Below, in pieces: positions 9,469 to 25,099 of a stretch of DNA of 64,000 nt (its first letter is position 1; each line of letters opens with the position of its first letter). The notes beneath the pieces are model-generated. The model was not told the DNA's origin, searched no databases, and saw only the letters and a list, made by a program, of their open reading frames with translations. This stretch comes from Elmis aenea (lineage: Eukaryota; Arthropoda; Insecta; Coleoptera; Elmidae): NCBI GenBank assembly GCA_947652605.1, contig CANTFG010000255.1:1-64000 (forward strand). Reading direction: 5' to 3'. The position numbers were made by a program, and so were the translations under genes.

Positions 9469-11270
9469 CACAGTCGTTTTATGAAATTATTAAAAATTAA
9501 AACCAGCTTATTGAAAGACATATGCAAAACAATTTTTTTCATGTAAAGATGCGATGGATAAACTCTTTCTGTGATATACAAGTCAATAATTAAAATTGTT
9601 TATAAATATTCGCTCAAGGAACACATGTATTATCTACAGCACAGTCGTTTTATGAAATTATTAAAAATTAAAACCAGCTTATTGAAAGACATATGCAAAA
9701 CAATTTTTTTCATGTAAAGATACGATGGATAAACTCTTTCTGTGATATACAAGTCAATAATTAAAATTGTTTATAAATATTCGCTCAAGGAACACATGTA
9801 TTATCTACAGCACGGTCGTTTTATGAAATTATTAAAAATTAAAACCAGCTTATTGAAAGACATATGCAAAACAATTTTTTTCATGTAAAGATGCGATGGA
9901 TAAACTCTTTCTGTGATATACAAGTCAATAATTAAAATTGTTTATAAATAGTCGCTCAAGGAACACATGTATTATCTACAGCAAGGTCGTTTTATGAAAT
10001 TATTAAAAATTAAAACCAGCTTATTGAAAGACATATGCAAAACAATTTTTTTCATGTAAAGATGCGATGGATAAACTCTTTCTGTGATATACAAGTCAAT
10101 AATTAAAATTATTTATAAATAGTCGCTCAAGGAACACATGTATTATCTACAGCAAGGTCGTTTTATGAAATTATTAAAAATTAAAACCAGCTCATTGAAA
10201 GACATATGCAAAACAATTTTTTTCATGTAAAGATGCGATGGATAAACTCTTTCTGTGATATACAAGTCAATAATTAAAATTGTTTATAAATAGTCGCTCA
10301 AGGAACACATGTATTATCTACAGCACGGTCGTTTTATGAAATTATTAAAAATTAAAACCAGCTTATTGAAAGACATATGCAAAACAATTTTTTTCATGTA
10401 AAGATGCGATGGATAAACTCTTTCTGTGATATACAAGTCAATAATTAAAATTGTTTATAAATAGTCGCTCAAGGAACACATGTATTATCTACAGCACGGT
10501 CGTTTTATGAAATTATTAAAAATAAAACCAGCTTATTGAAAGACATATGCAAAACAATTTTTTTCATTTAAAGATGCGATGGATAAACTCTTTCTGTGAT
10601 ATACAAGTCAATAATTAAAATTGTTTATAAATATTCGCTCAAGGAACACATGTATTATTTACAGCACGGTGGTTTTATGAAATTATTAAAAATTAAAACC
10701 AGCTTATTGAAAGACATATGCAAAACTTTTTTTTTCATGTAAAGATGCGATGGATAAACTCTTTCTGTGATATACAAGTCAATAATTAAAATTGTTTATA
10801 AATAGTCGCTCAAGGAACACATGTATTATCTACAGCAAGGTCGTTTTATGAAATTATTAAAAATTAAAACCAGCTTATTGAAAGACATATGCAAAACAAT
10901 TTTTTTCATGTAAAGATGCGATGGATAAACTCTTTCTGTGATATACAAGTCAATAATTAAAATTGTTTATAAATAGTCGCTCAAGGAACACATGTATTAT
11001 CTACAGCAAGGTCGTTTTATGAAATTATTAAAAATTAAAACCAGCTTATTGAAAGACATATGCAAAACAATTTTTTTCATGTAAAGATGCGATGGATAAA
11101 CTCTTTCTGTGATATACAAGTCAATAATTAAAATTGTTTATAAATAGTCGCTCAAGGAACACATGTATTATCTACAGCAAGGTCGTTTTATGAAATTATT
11201 AAAAATTAAAACCAGCTCATTGAAAGACATATGCAAAACAATTTTTTTCATGTAAAGATGCAATGGATAA
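7500..11270. repeat. 11-monomer tandem higher-order duplication (1,885 bp)
   Basis: Private variants recur at a constant 1,885-bp offset. The 5-bp insertion is at 7573 and 9458, GATACGATGG at 7834 and 9719, the one-base deletion AAAATAAAACC near 8633 and 10518, and GCAAAACTTTTT at 8835 and 10720. The linked ATTATTTACAGC...GGTGG change also recurs. 1,885 equals 11 x 171 plus the 5-bp insertion minus the 1-bp deletion. Copies are roughly 7500-9385 and 9385-11270. Confidence 0.85.
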
Positions 11271-13055
11271 ACTCTTTCTGTGATATACAAGTCAATAATT
11301 AAAATTGTTTATAAATAGTCGCTCAAGGAACACATGTATTATCTACAGCACGGTCGTTTTATGAAATTATTAAAAATTAAAACCAGCTTATTGAAAGACA
11401 TATGCAAAACAATTTTTTTCATGTAAAGATGCGATGGATAAACTCTTTCTGTGATATACAAGTCAATAATTAAAATTGTTTATAAATAGTCGCTCAAGGA
11501 ACACATGTATTATCTACAGCAAGGTCGTTTTATGAAATTATTAAAAATTAAAACCAGCTCATTGAAAGACATATGCAAAACAATTTTTTTCATGTAAAGA
11601 TGCAATGGATAAACTCTTTCTGTGATATACAAGTCAATAATTAAAATTGTTTATAAATAGTCGCTCAAGGAACACATGTATTATCTACAGCACGGTCGTT
11701 TTATGAAATTATTAAAAATAAAACCAGCTTATTGAAAGACATATGCAAAACAATTTTTTTCATGTAAAGATGCGATGGATAAACTTTTTCTGTGATATAC
11801 AAGTCAATAATTAAAATTGTTTATAAATAGTCGCTCAAGGAACACATGTATTATCTACAGCAAGGTCGTTTTATGAAATTATTAAAAATTAAAACCAGCT
11901 TATTGAAAGACATATGCAAAACAATTTTTTTCATGTAAAGATGCAATGGGTAAACTCTTTCTGTGATATACAAGTCAATAATTAAAATTGTTTATAAATA
12001 GTCGCTCAAGGAACACATGTATTATACAGCAAGGTCGTTTTATGAAATCATTAAAAATTAAAACCAGCTTATTGAAAGACATATGCAAAACAATTTTTTT
12101 CATGTAAAGATGCGATGGATAAACTCTTTCTGTGATATACAAGTCAATAATTAAAATTGTTTATAAATAGTCGCTCAAGGAACACATGTATTATCTACAG
12201 CAAGGTCGTTTTATGAAATTATTAAAAATTAAAACCAGCTTATTGAAAGACATATGCAAAACAATTTTTTTCATGTAAAGATGCGATGGATAAACTCTTT
12301 CTGTGATATACAAGTCAATAATTAAAATTGTTTATAAATAGTCGCTCAAGGAACACATGTATTATCTACAGCAAGGTCGTTTTATGAAATTATTAAAAAT
12401 TAAAACCAGCTTATTGAAAGACATATGCAAAACAATTTTTTTCATGTAAAGATGCGATGGATAAACTCTTTCTGTGATATACAAGTCAATAATTAAAATT
12501 GTTTATAAATAGTCGCTCAAGGAACACATGTATTATCTACAGCAAGGTCGTTTTATGAAATTATTAAAAATTAAAACCAGCTTATTGAAAGACATATGCA
12601 AAACAATTTTTTTCATGTAAAGATGCGATGGATAAACTCTTTCTGTGATATACAAGTCAATAATTAAAATTGTTTATAAATAGTCGCTCAAGGAACACAT
12701 GTATTATCTACAGCAAGGTCGTTTTATGAAATTATTAAAAATTAAAACCAGCTTATTGAAAGACATATGCAAAACAATTTTTTTCATGTAAAGATGCGAT
12801 GGATAAACTCTTTCTGTGATATACAAGTCAATAATTAAAATTGTTTATAAATAGTCGCTCAAGGAACACATGTATTATCTACAGCAAGGTCGTTTTATGA
12901 AATTATTAAAAATTAAAACCAGCTTATTGAAAGACATATGCAAAACAATTTTTTTCATGTAAAGATGCGATGGATAAACTCTTTCTGTGATATACAAGTC
13001 AATAATTAAAATTGTTTATAAATAGTCGCTCAAGGAACACATGTATTATCTACAG

Positions 13056-16000
13056 CACGGTCGTTTTATGAAATTATTAAAAATTAAAACCAGCTTATTG
13101 AAAGACATATGCAAAACAATTTTTTTCATGTAAAGATGCGATGGATAAACTCTTTCTGTGATATACAAGTCAATAATTAAAATTGTTTATAAATAGTCGC
13201 TCAAGGAACACATGTATTATCTACAGCAAGGTCGTTTTATGAAATTATTAAAAATTAAAACCAGCTTATTGAAAGACATATGCAAAACCATTTTTTTCAT
13301 GTAAAGATGCGATGGATAAACTCTTTATGTGATATACAAGTCAATATTTAAAATTGTTTATAAATAGTCGCTCAAGGAACACATGTATTATCTACAGCAC
13401 GGTCGTTTTATGAAATTATTAAAAATTAAAACCAGCTTATTGAAAGACATATGCAAAACAATTTTTTTCATGTAAAGATGCGATGGATAAACTCTTTCTG
13501 TGATATACAAGTCAATAATTAAAATTGTTTATAAATAGTCGCTCAAGGAACACATGTATTATCTACAGCAAGGTCGTTTTATGAAATTATTAAAAATTAA
13601 AACCAGCTTATTGAAAGACATATGCAAAACAATTTTTTTCATGTAAAGATGCGATGGATAAACTCTTTCTGTGATATACAAGTCAATAATTAAAATTGTT
13701 TATAAATAGTCGCTCAAGGAACACATGTATTATCTACAGCAAGGTCGTTTTATGAAATTATTAAAAATTAAAACCAGCTTATTGAAAGACATATGCAAAA
13801 CAATTTTTTTCATGTAAAGATGCGATGGATAAACTCTTTCTGTGATATACAAGTCAATAATTAAAATTGTTTATAAATAGTCGCTCAAGGAACACATGTA
13901 TTATCTACAGCAAGGTCGTTTTATGAAATAATTAAAAATTAAAACCAGCTTATTGAAAGACATATGCAAAACAATTTTTTTCATGTAAAGATGCGATGGA
14001 TTCGATCTTTCTGTGATATACAAGTCAATAATTAAAATTGTTTATAAATAGTCGCTCAAGGAACACATGTATTATCAACAGCACGGTCGTTTTATGAAAT
14101 TATTAAAAATTAAAACCAGCTCATTGAAAGACATATGCAAAACAATTTTTTTCATGTAAAGATGCGATGTATAAACTCTTTCTGTGATATACAAGTCAAT
14201 AATTAAAATTGTTTATAAATAGTCGCTCAAGGAACACATGTATTATCTACAGCACGGTCGTTTTATGAAATTATTAAAAATTAAAACCATCTTATTGAAA
14301 GACATATGCAAAACATTTTTTTCATGTAAAGATGCGATGGATAAACTCTTTCTGTTATATACAAGTCAATAACTAAAATTGTTTATAAATAGTCGCTCAA
14401 GGAACACATGTATTATCTACAGCACGGTCGTTTTATGAAATTATTAAAAATTAAAACCAGCTCATTGAAAGACATATGCAAAACAATTTTTTTCATGTAA
14501 AGATGCGATGGATAAACTCTTTCTGTGATATACAAGTCAATAATTAAAATTGTTTATAAATAGTCGCTCAAGGAACACATGTATTATCTACAGCACGGTC
14601 GTTTTATGAAATTATTAAAAATTAAAACCATCTTATTGAAAGACATATGCAAAACCATTTTTTTCATGTAAAGATGCGATGGATAAACTCTTTCTGTTAT
14701 ATACAAGTCAATAACTAAAATTGTTTATAAATAGTTGCTCAAGGAACACATGTATTATCTACAGCACGGTCGTTTTATGAAATTATTTAAAATTAAAACC
14801 AGCTCATTGAAAGACATATGCAAAACAATTTTTTTCATGTAAAGATGCGATGGGTAAACTCTTTCTGTGATATACAAGTCAATAATTAAAATTGTTTATA
14901 AATAGTCGCTCAAGGAACACATGTATTATCTACAGCACGGTTGTTTTATGAAATTATTAAAAATTAAAACCAGCTTATTGAAAGACATATGCAAAACAAT
15001 TTTTTTCATGTAAAGATGCGATGGATAAACTCTTTCTGTGATATACAAGTCAATAATTAAAATTGTTTATAAATAGTCGCTCAAGGAACACATGTATTAT
15101 CTACAGCAAGGTCGTTTTATGAAATCATTAAAAATTAAAACCAGCTTATTGAAAGACATATGCAAAACAATTTTTTTCATGTAAAGATGCGATGGATAAA
15201 CTCTTTCTGTGATATACAAGTCAATAATTAAAATTGTTTATAAATAGTCGCTCAAGGAACACATGTATTATCTACAGCAAGGTCGTTTTATGAAATTATT
15301 AAAAATTAAAACCAGCTTATTGAAAGACATATGCAAAACCATTTTTTTCATGTAAAGATGCGATGGATAAACTCTTTCTGTGATATACAAGTCAATAATT
15401 AAAATTGTTTATAAATAGTCGCTCAAGGAACACATGTATTATCTACAGCAAGGTCGTTTTATGAAAATATTAAAAATTAAAACCAGCTTATTGAAAGACA
15501 TATGCAAAACAATTTTTTTCATGTAAAGATGCGATGGATAAACTCTTTCTGTGATATACAAGTCAATAATTAAAATTGTTTATAAATAGTCGCTCAAGGA
15601 ACACATGTATTATCCACAGCACGGTCGTTTTATGAAATTATTAAAAATTAAAACCAGCTTATTGAAAGACATATGCAAAACAATTTTTTTCATGTAAAGA
15701 TGCGATGGATAAACTCTTTCTGTGATATACAAGTCAATAATTAAAATTGTTTATAAATAGTCGCTCAAGGAACACATGTATTATCTACAGCAAGGTCGTT
15801 TTATGAAATTATTAAAAATTAAAACCAGCTTATTGAAAGACATATGCAAAACAATTTTTTTCATGTAAAGATGCGATGGATAAACTATTTCTGTGATATA
15901 CAAGTCAATAATTAAAATTGTTTATAAATAGTCGCTCAAGGAACACATGTATTATCTACAGCAAGGTCGTTTTATGAAATTATTAAAAATTAAAACCAGC

Positions 16001-17400
16001 TTATTGAAAGACATATGCAAAACAATTTTTTTCATGTAAAGATGCGATGGATAAACTCTTTCTGTGATATACAAGTCAATAATTAAAATTGTTTATAAAT
16101 AGTCGCTCAAGGAACACATGTATTATCTACAGCACGGTCGTTTTATGAAATTATTAAAAATTAAAACCAGCTTATTGAAAGACATATGCAAAACAATTTT
16201 TTTCATGTAAAGATGCGATGGATAAACTCTTTCTGTGATATACAAGTCAATAATTAAAATTGTTTATAAATAGTCGCTCAAGGAACACATGTATTATCTA
16301 CAGCAAGGTCGTTTTATGAAATTATTAAAAATTAAAACCAGCTTATTGAAAGACATATGCAAAACCATTTTTTTCATGTAAAGATGCGATGGATAAACTC
16401 TTTATGTGATATACAAGTCAATATTTAAAATTGTTTATAAATAGTCGCTCAAGGAACACATGTATTATCTACAGCACGGTCGTTTTATGAAATTATTAAA
16501 AATTAAAACCAGCTTATTGAAAGACATATGCAAAACAATTTTTTTCATGTAAAGATGCGATGGATAAACTCTTTCTGTGATATACAAGTCAATAATTAAA
16601 ATTGTTTATAAATAGTCGCTCAAGGAACACATGTATTATCTACAGCAAGGTCGTTTTATGAAATTATTAAAAATTAAAACCAGCTTATTGAAAGACATAT
16701 GCAAAACAATTTTTTTCATGTAAAGATGCGATGGATAAACTCTTTCTGTGATATACAAGTCAATAATTAAAATTGTTTATAAATAGTCGCTCAAGGAACA
16801 CATGTATTATCTACAGCAAGGTCGTTATATGAAATTATTAAAAATTAAAACCAGCTTATTGAAAGACATATGCAAAACAATTTTTTTCATGTAAAGATGC
16901 GATGGATAAACTCTTTCTGTTATATACAAGTCAATAATTAAAATTGTTTATAAATAGTCGCTCAAGCAACACATGTATTATCTACAGCACGGTCGTTTTA
17001 TGAAATTATTAAAAACTAAAACCAGCTTATTGAAAGACATATGCAAAACCATTTTTTTCATGTAAAGATGCGATGGATAAACTCTTTCTGTGATATACAA
17101 GTCAATAATTAAAATTGTTTATAAATAGTCGCTCAAGGAACACATGTATTATCTACAGCAAGGTCGTTTTATGAAATAATTAAAAATTAAAACCAGCTTA
17201 TTGAAAGACACATGCAAAACAATTTTTTTCATGTAAAGATGCGATGGATTCGATCTTTCTGTGATATACAAGTCAATAATTAAAATTGTTTATAAATAGT
17301 CGCTCAAGGAACACATGTATTATCAACAGCACGGTCGTTTTATGAAATTATTAAAAATTAAAACCAGCTCATTGAAAGACATGCAAAACAATTTTTTTCA
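13056..17400. repeat. 18-19-monomer offset duplication
   Basis: CTCTTTATGTG with CAATATTTAAA occurs at 13321 and 16398 (offset 3,077, 18 monomers minus 1). GGATTCGATC occurs at about 14001 and 17249 (offset 3,248, 19 monomers minus 1). The step between the offsets means one monomer was gained or lost after duplication. Further variants (CCATCTTATTG with TGTTATATAC and CAATAACTAAA) recur in several places between 14.3 and 18.8 kb, so this zone has been reshuffled more than once. Confidence 0.7.
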
Positions 17401-19425
17401 TGTAAAGATGCGATGGATAAACTCTTTCTGTGATATACAAGTCAATAATTAAAATTGTTTATAAATAGTCGCTCAAGGAACACATGTATTATCTACAGCA
17501 CGGTCGTTTTATGAAATTATTAAAAATTAAAACCATCTTATTGAAAGACATATGCAAAACAATTTTTTTCATGTAAAGATGCGATGGATAAACTCTTTCT
17601 GTGATATACAAGTCAATAATTAAAATTGTTTATAAATAGTCGCTCAAGGAACACATGTATTATCTACAGCACGGTCGTTTTATGAAATTATTAAAAATTA
17701 AAACCATCTTATTGAAAGACATATGCAAAACATTTTTTTCATGTAAAGATGCGATGGATAAACTCTTTCTGTTATATACAAGTCAATAACTAAAATTGTT
17801 TATAAAAAGTCGCTCAAGGAACACATGTATTATCTACAGCACGGTCGTTTTATGAAATTATTAAAAATTAAAACCATCTTATTGAAAGACATATGCAAAA
17901 CATTTTTTTCATGTAAAGATGCGATGGATAAACTCTTTCTGTTATATACAAGTCAATAACTAAAATTGTTTATAAATAGTCGCTCAAGGAACACATGTAT
18001 TATCTACAGCACGGTCGTTTTATGAAATTATTAAAAATTAAAACCAGCTCATTGAAAGACATATGCAAAACAATTTTTTTCATGTAAAGATGCGATGGAT
18101 AAACTCTTTCTGTTATATACAAGTCAATAATTAAAATTGTTTATAAATAGTCGCTCAAGGAACACATGTATTATCTACAGCACGGTCGTTTTATGAAATT
18201 ATTAAAAATTAAAACCATCTTATTGAAAGACATATGCAAAACCATTTTTTTCATGTAAAGATGCGATGGATAAACTCTTTCTGTTATATACAAGTCAATA
18301 ACTAAAATTGTTTATAAATAGTTGCTCAAGGAACACATGTATTATCTACAGCACGGTCGTTTTATGAAATTATTTAAAATTAAAACCAGCTCATTGAAAG
18401 ACATATGCAAAACAATTTTTTTCATGTAAAGATGCGATGGGTAAACTCTTTCTGTGATATACAAGTCAATAATTAAAATTGTTTATAAATAGTCGCTCAA
18501 GGAACACATGTATTATCAACAGCACGGTCGTTTTATGAAATTATTAAAAATTAAAACCAGCTCATTGAAAGACATATGCAAAACAATTTTTTTCATGTAA
18601 AGATGCGATGTATAAACTCTTTCTGTGATATACAAGTCAATAATTAAAATTGTTTATAAATAGTCGCTCAAGGAACACATGTATTATCTACAGCACGGTC
18701 GTTTTATGAAATTATTAAAAATTAAAACCATCTTATTGAAAGACATATGCAAAACCATTTTTTTCATGTAAAGATGCGATGGATAAACTCTTTCTGTTAT
18801 ATACAAGTCAATAACTAAAATTGTTTATAAATAGTTGCTCAAGGAACACATGTATTATCTACAGCACGGTCGTTTTATGAAATTATTTAAAATTAAAACC
18901 AGCTCATTGAAAGACATATGCAAAACAATTTTTTTCATGTAAAGATGCGATGGGTAAACTCTTTCTGTGATATACAAGTCAATAATTAAAATTGTTTATA
19001 AATAGTCGCTCAAGGAACACATGTATTATCTACAGCACGGTCGTTTTATGAAATTATTAAAAATTAAAACCAGCTTATTGAAAGACATATGCAAAACAAT
19101 TTTTTTCATGTAAAGATGCGATGGATAAACTCTTTCTGTGATATACAAGTCAATATTTAAAATTGTTTATAAATAGTCGCTCAAGGAACACATGTATTAT
19201 CTACAGCAAGGTCGTTTTATGAAATCATTAAAAATTAAAACCAGCTTATTGAAAGACATATGCAAAACAATTTTTTTCATGTAAAGATGCGATGGATAAA
19301 CTCTTTCTGTGATATACAAGTCAATAATTAAAATTGTTTATAAATAGTCGCTCAAGGAACACATGTATTATCTACAGCAAGGTCGTTTTATGAAATTATT
19401 AAAAATTAAAACCAGCTTATTGAAA

Positions 19426-22400
19426 GACATGCAAAAGAATTTTTTTCATGTAAAGATGCGATGGATAAACTCTTTCTGTGATATACAAGTCAATAATTAA
19501 AATTGTTTATAAATAGTCGCTCAAGGAACACATGTATTATCCACAGCACGGTCGTTTTATGAAATTATTAAAAATTAAAACCAGCTTATTGAAAGACATA
19601 TGCAAAACAATTTTTTTCATGTAAAGATGCGATGGATAAACTCTTTCTGTGATAGAAGTCAATAATTAAAATTGTTTATAAATAGTCGCTCAAGGAACAC
19701 ATGTATTATCCACAGCACGGTCGTTTTATGAAATTATTAAAAATTAAAACCAGCTTATTGAAAGACATATGCAAAACAATTTTTTTCATGTAAAGATGCG
19801 ATGGATAAACTCTTTCTGTGATATACAAGTCAATAATTAAAATTGTTTATAAATAGTCGCTCAAGGAACACATGTATTATCCACAGCACGGTCGTTTTAT
19901 GAAATTATTAAAAATTAAAACCAGCTTATTGAAAGACATATGCAAAACAATTTTTTTCATGTAAAGATGCGATGGATAAACTCTTTCTGTGATATACAAG
20001 TCAATAATTAAAATTGTTTATAAATAGTCGCTCAAGGAATACATGTATTATCCACAGCACGGTCGTTTTATGAAATTATTAAAAATTAAAACCAGCTTAT
20101 TGAAAGACATATGCAAAACAATTTTTTTCATGTAAAGATGCGATGGATAAACTCTTTCTGTGATATACAAGTCAATAACTAAAATTGTTTATAAATAGTC
20201 GCTCAAGGAACACATGTATTATCCACAGCACGGTCGTTTTATGAAATTATTAAAAATTAAAACCAGCTTATTGAAAGACATATGCAAAACAATTTTTTTC
20301 ATGTAAAGATGCGATGGATAAACTCTTTCTGTGATATACAAGTCAATAATTAAAATTGTTTATAAATAGTCGCTCAAGGAACACATGTATTATCCACAGC
20401 ACGGTCGTTTTATGAAATTATTAAAAATTAAAACCAGCTTATTGAAAGACATATGCAAAACAATTTTTTTCATGTAAAGATGCGATGGATAAACTCTTTC
20501 TGTGATATACAAGTCAATAATTAAAATTGTTTATAAATAGTCGCTCAAGGAACACATGTATTATCCACAGCACGGTCGTTTTACGAAATTATTAAAAATT
20601 AAAACCAGCTTATTGAAAGACATATGCAAAACAATTTTTTTCATGTAAAGATGCGATGGATAAACTCTTTCTGTGATATACAAGTCAATAATTAAAATTG
20701 TTTATAAATAGTCGCTCAAGGAACACATGTATTATCTACAGCACGGTCGTTTTATGAAAGTATTAAAAATTAAAACCATCTTATTGAAAGACATATGCAA
20801 AACAATTTTTTTCATGTAAAGATGCGATGGATAAACTCTTTCTGTGATATACAAGTCAATAATTAAAATTGTTTATAAATAGTCGCTCAAGGAACACATG
20901 TATTATCTACAGCAAGGTCGTTTTATGAAATTATTAAAAATTAAAACCAGCTTATTGAAAGACATATGCAAAACCATTTTTTTCATGTAAAGATGCGATG
21001 GATAAACTCTTTCTGTGATATACAAGTCAATAATTAAAATTGTTTATAAATAGTCGCTCAAGGAACACATGTATTATCTACAGCAAGGTCGTTTTATGAA
21101 ATTATTAAAAATTAAAACCAGCTTATTGAAAGACATATGCAAAACAATTTTTTTCATGTAAAGATGCGATGGATAAACTCTTTCTGTGATATACAAGTCA
21201 ATAATTAAAATTGTTTATAAATAGTCGCTCAAGGAACACATGTATTATCTACAGCAAGGTCGTTTTATGAAATTATTAAAAATTAAAACCAGCTTATTGA
21301 AAGACATGCAAAAGAATTTTTTTCATGTAAAGATGCGATGGATAAACTCTTTCTGTGATATACAAGTCAATAATTAAAATTGTTTATAAATAGTCGCTCA
21401 AGGAACACATGTATTATCCACAGCACGGTCGTTTTATGAAATTATTAAAAATTAAAACCAGCTTATTGAAAGACATATGCAAAACAATTTTTTTCATGTA
21501 AAGATGCGATGGATAAACTCTTTCTGTGATATACAAGTCAATAATTAAAATTGTTTATAAATAGTCGCTCAAGGAACACATGTATTATCCACAGCACGGT
21601 CGTTTTATGAAATTATTAAAAATTAAAACCAGCTTATTGAAAGACATATGCAAAACAATTTTTTTCATGTAAAGATGCGATGGATAAACTCTTTCTGTGA
21701 TATACAAGTCAATAATTAAAATTGTTTATAAATAGTCGCTCAAGGAACACATGTATTATCCACAGCACGGTCGTTTTATGAAATTATTAAAAATTAAAAC
21801 CAGCTTATTGAAAGACATATGCAAAACAATTTTTTTCATGTAAAGATGCGATGGATAAACTCTTTCTGTGATATACAAGTCAATAATTAAAATTGTTTAT
21901 AAATAGTCGCTCAAGGAATACATGTATTATCCACAGCACGGTCGTTTTATGAAATTATTAAAAATTAAAACCAGCTTATTGAAAGACATATGCAAAACAA
22001 TTTTTTTCATGTAAAGATGCGATGGATAAACTCTTTCTGTGATATACAAGTCAATAACTAAAATTGTTTATAAATAGTCGCTCAAGGAACACATGTATTA
22101 TCCACAGCACGGTCGTTTTATGAAATTATTAAAAATTAAAACCAGCTTATTGAAAGACATATGCAAAACAATTTTTTTCATGTAAAGATGCGATGGATAA
22201 ACTCTTTCTGTGATATACAAGTCAATAATTAAAATTGTTTATAAATAGTCGCTCAAGGAACACATGTATTATCCACAGCACGGTCGTTTTATGAAATTAT
22301 TAAAAATTAAAACCAGCTTATTGAAAGACATATGCAAAACAATTTTTTTCATGTAAAGATGCGATGGATAAACTCTTTCTGTGATATACAAGTCAATAAT

Positions 22401-23130
22401 TAAAATTGTTTATAAATAGTCGCTCAAGGAACACATGTATTATCCACAGCACGGTCGTTTTACGAAATTATTAAAAATTAAAACCAGCTTATTGAAAGAC
22501 ATATGCAAAACAATTTTTTTCATGTAAAGATGCGATGGATAAACTCTTTCTGTGATATACAAGTCAATAATTAAAATTGTTTATAAATAGTCGCTCAAGG
22601 AACACATGTATTATCTACAGCACGGTCGTTTTATGAAAGTATTAAAAATTAAAACCATCTTATTGAAAGACATATGCAAAACAATTTTTTTCATGTAAAG
22701 ATGCGATGGATAAACTCTTTCTGTGATATACAAGTCAATAATTAAAATTGTTTATAAATAGTCGCTCAAGGAACACATGTATTATCTACAGCAAGGTCGT
22801 TTTATGAAATTATTAAAAATTAAAACCAGCTTATTGAAAGACATATGCAAAACCATTTTTTTCATGTAAAGATGCGATGGATAAACTCTTTCTGTGATAT
22901 ACAAGTCAATAATTAAAATTGTTTATAAATAGTCGCTCAAGGAACACATGTATTATCTACAGCAAGGTCGTTTTATGAAATTATTAAAAATTAAAACCAG
23001 CTTATTGAAAGACATATGCAAAACAATTTTTTTCATGTAAAGATGCGATGGATAAACTCTTTCTGTGATATACAAGTCAATAATTAAAATTGTTTATAAA
23101 TAGTCGCTCAAGGAACACATGTATTATCCA
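19426..23130. repeat. 11-monomer tandem higher-order duplication (about 1,879 bp)
   Basis: GACATGCAAAAGAA (two bases deleted) is at 19426 and 21303, GGAATACATG at 20036 and 21915, TTACGAAATT at 20581 and 22460, and AAACCATTTT after a CCATC monomer at 20971 and 22850. The offset is 1,879 (1,877 at the left marker, explained by a further 2-bp deletion near 19655). Most monomers carry CCACAGC in place of CTACAGC. Confidence 0.85.
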
Positions 23131-25099
23131 CAGCACGGTCGTTTTATGAAATTATTAAAAATTAAAACCAGCTTATTGAAAGACATATGCAAAACAATTT
23201 TTTTCATGTAAAGATGCGATGGATAAACTCTTTCTGTGATATACAAGTCAATAATTAAAATTGTTTATAAATAGTCGCTCAAGGAACACATGTATTATCC
23301 ACAGCACGGTCGTTTTATGAAATTATTAAAAATTAAAACCAGCTTATTGAAAGACATATGCAAAACAATTTTTTTCATGTAAAGATGCGATGGATAAACT
23401 CTTTCTGTGATATACAAGTCAATAATTAAAATTGTTTATAAATAGTCGCTCAAGGAACACATGTATTATCCACAGCACGGTCGTTTTATGAAATTATTAA
23501 AAATTAAAACCAGCTTATTGAAAGACATATGCAAAACAATTTTTTTCATGTAAAGATGCGATGGATAAACTCTTTCTGTGATATACAAGTCAATAATTAA
23601 AATTGTTTATAAATAGTCGCTCAAGGAACACATGTATTATCTACAGCAAGGTCGTTTTATGAAATTATTAAAAATTAAAACCAGCTTATTGAAAGACATA
23701 TGCAAAACAATTTTTTTCATGTAAAGATGCGATGGATAAACTCTTTCTGTGATATACAAGTCAATAATTAAAATTGTTTATAAATAGTCGCTCAAGGAAC
23801 ACATGTATTATCTACAGCAAGGTCGTTTTATGAAATTATTAAAAATTAAAACCAGCTTATTGAAAGACATATGCAAAACAATTTTTTTCATGTAAAGATG
23901 CGATGGATAAACTCTTTCTGTGATATACAAGTCAATAATTAAAATTGTTTATAAATAGTCGCTCAAGGAACACATGTATTATCTACAGCACGGTCGTTTT
24001 ATGAAATTATTAAAAATTAAAACCATCTTATTGAAAGACATATGCAAAACAATTTTTTTCATGTAAAGATGCGATGGATAAACTCTTTCTGTGATATACA
24101 AGTCAATAATTAAAATTGTTTATAAATAGTCGCTCAAGGAACACATGTATTATCTACAGCAAGGTCGTTTTATGAAATTATTAAAAATTAAAACCAGCTT
24201 ATTGAAAGACATATGCAAAACAATTTTTTTCATGTAAAGATGCGATGGATAAACTCTTTCTGTGATACACAAGTCAATAATTAAAATTGTTTATAAATAG
24301 TCGCTCAAGGAACACATGTATTATCTACAGCACGGTCGTTTTATGAAATTATTAAAAATTAAAACCATCTTATTGAAAGACATATGCAAAACAATTTTTT
24401 TCATGTAAAGATGCGATGGATAAACTCTTTCTGTGATATACAAGTCAATAATTAAAATTGTTTATAAATAGTCGCTCAAGGAACACATGTATTATCTACA
24501 GCACGGTCGTTTTATGAAAGTATTAAAAATTAAAACCATCTTATTGAAAGACATATGCAAAACAATTTTTTTCATGTAAAGATGCGATGGATAAACTCTT
24601 TCTGTGATATACAAGTCAATAATTAAAATTGTTTATAAATAGTCGCTCAAGGAACACATGTATTATCCACAGCACGGTCGTTTTATGAAATTATTAAAAA
24701 TTAAAACCAGCTTATTGAAAGACATATGCAAAACAATTTTTTTCATGTAAAGATGCGATGGATAAACTCTTTCTGTGATATACAAGTCAATAATTAGAAT
24801 TGTTTATAAATAGTCGCTCAAGGAACACATGTATTATCTACAGCAAGGTCGTTTTATGAAATCATTAAAAATTAAAACCAGCTTATTGAAAGACATATGC
24901 AAAAAATTTTTTTTCATGTAAAGATGCGATGGATAAACTCTTTCTGTGATATACAAGTCAATAATTAAAATTGTTTATAAATAGTCGCTCAAGGAACACA
25001 TGTATTATCTACAGCACGGTCGTTTTATGAAATTATTAAAAATTAAAACCAGCTTATTGAAAGACATATGCAAAACAATTTTTTTCATGTAAAGATGCG

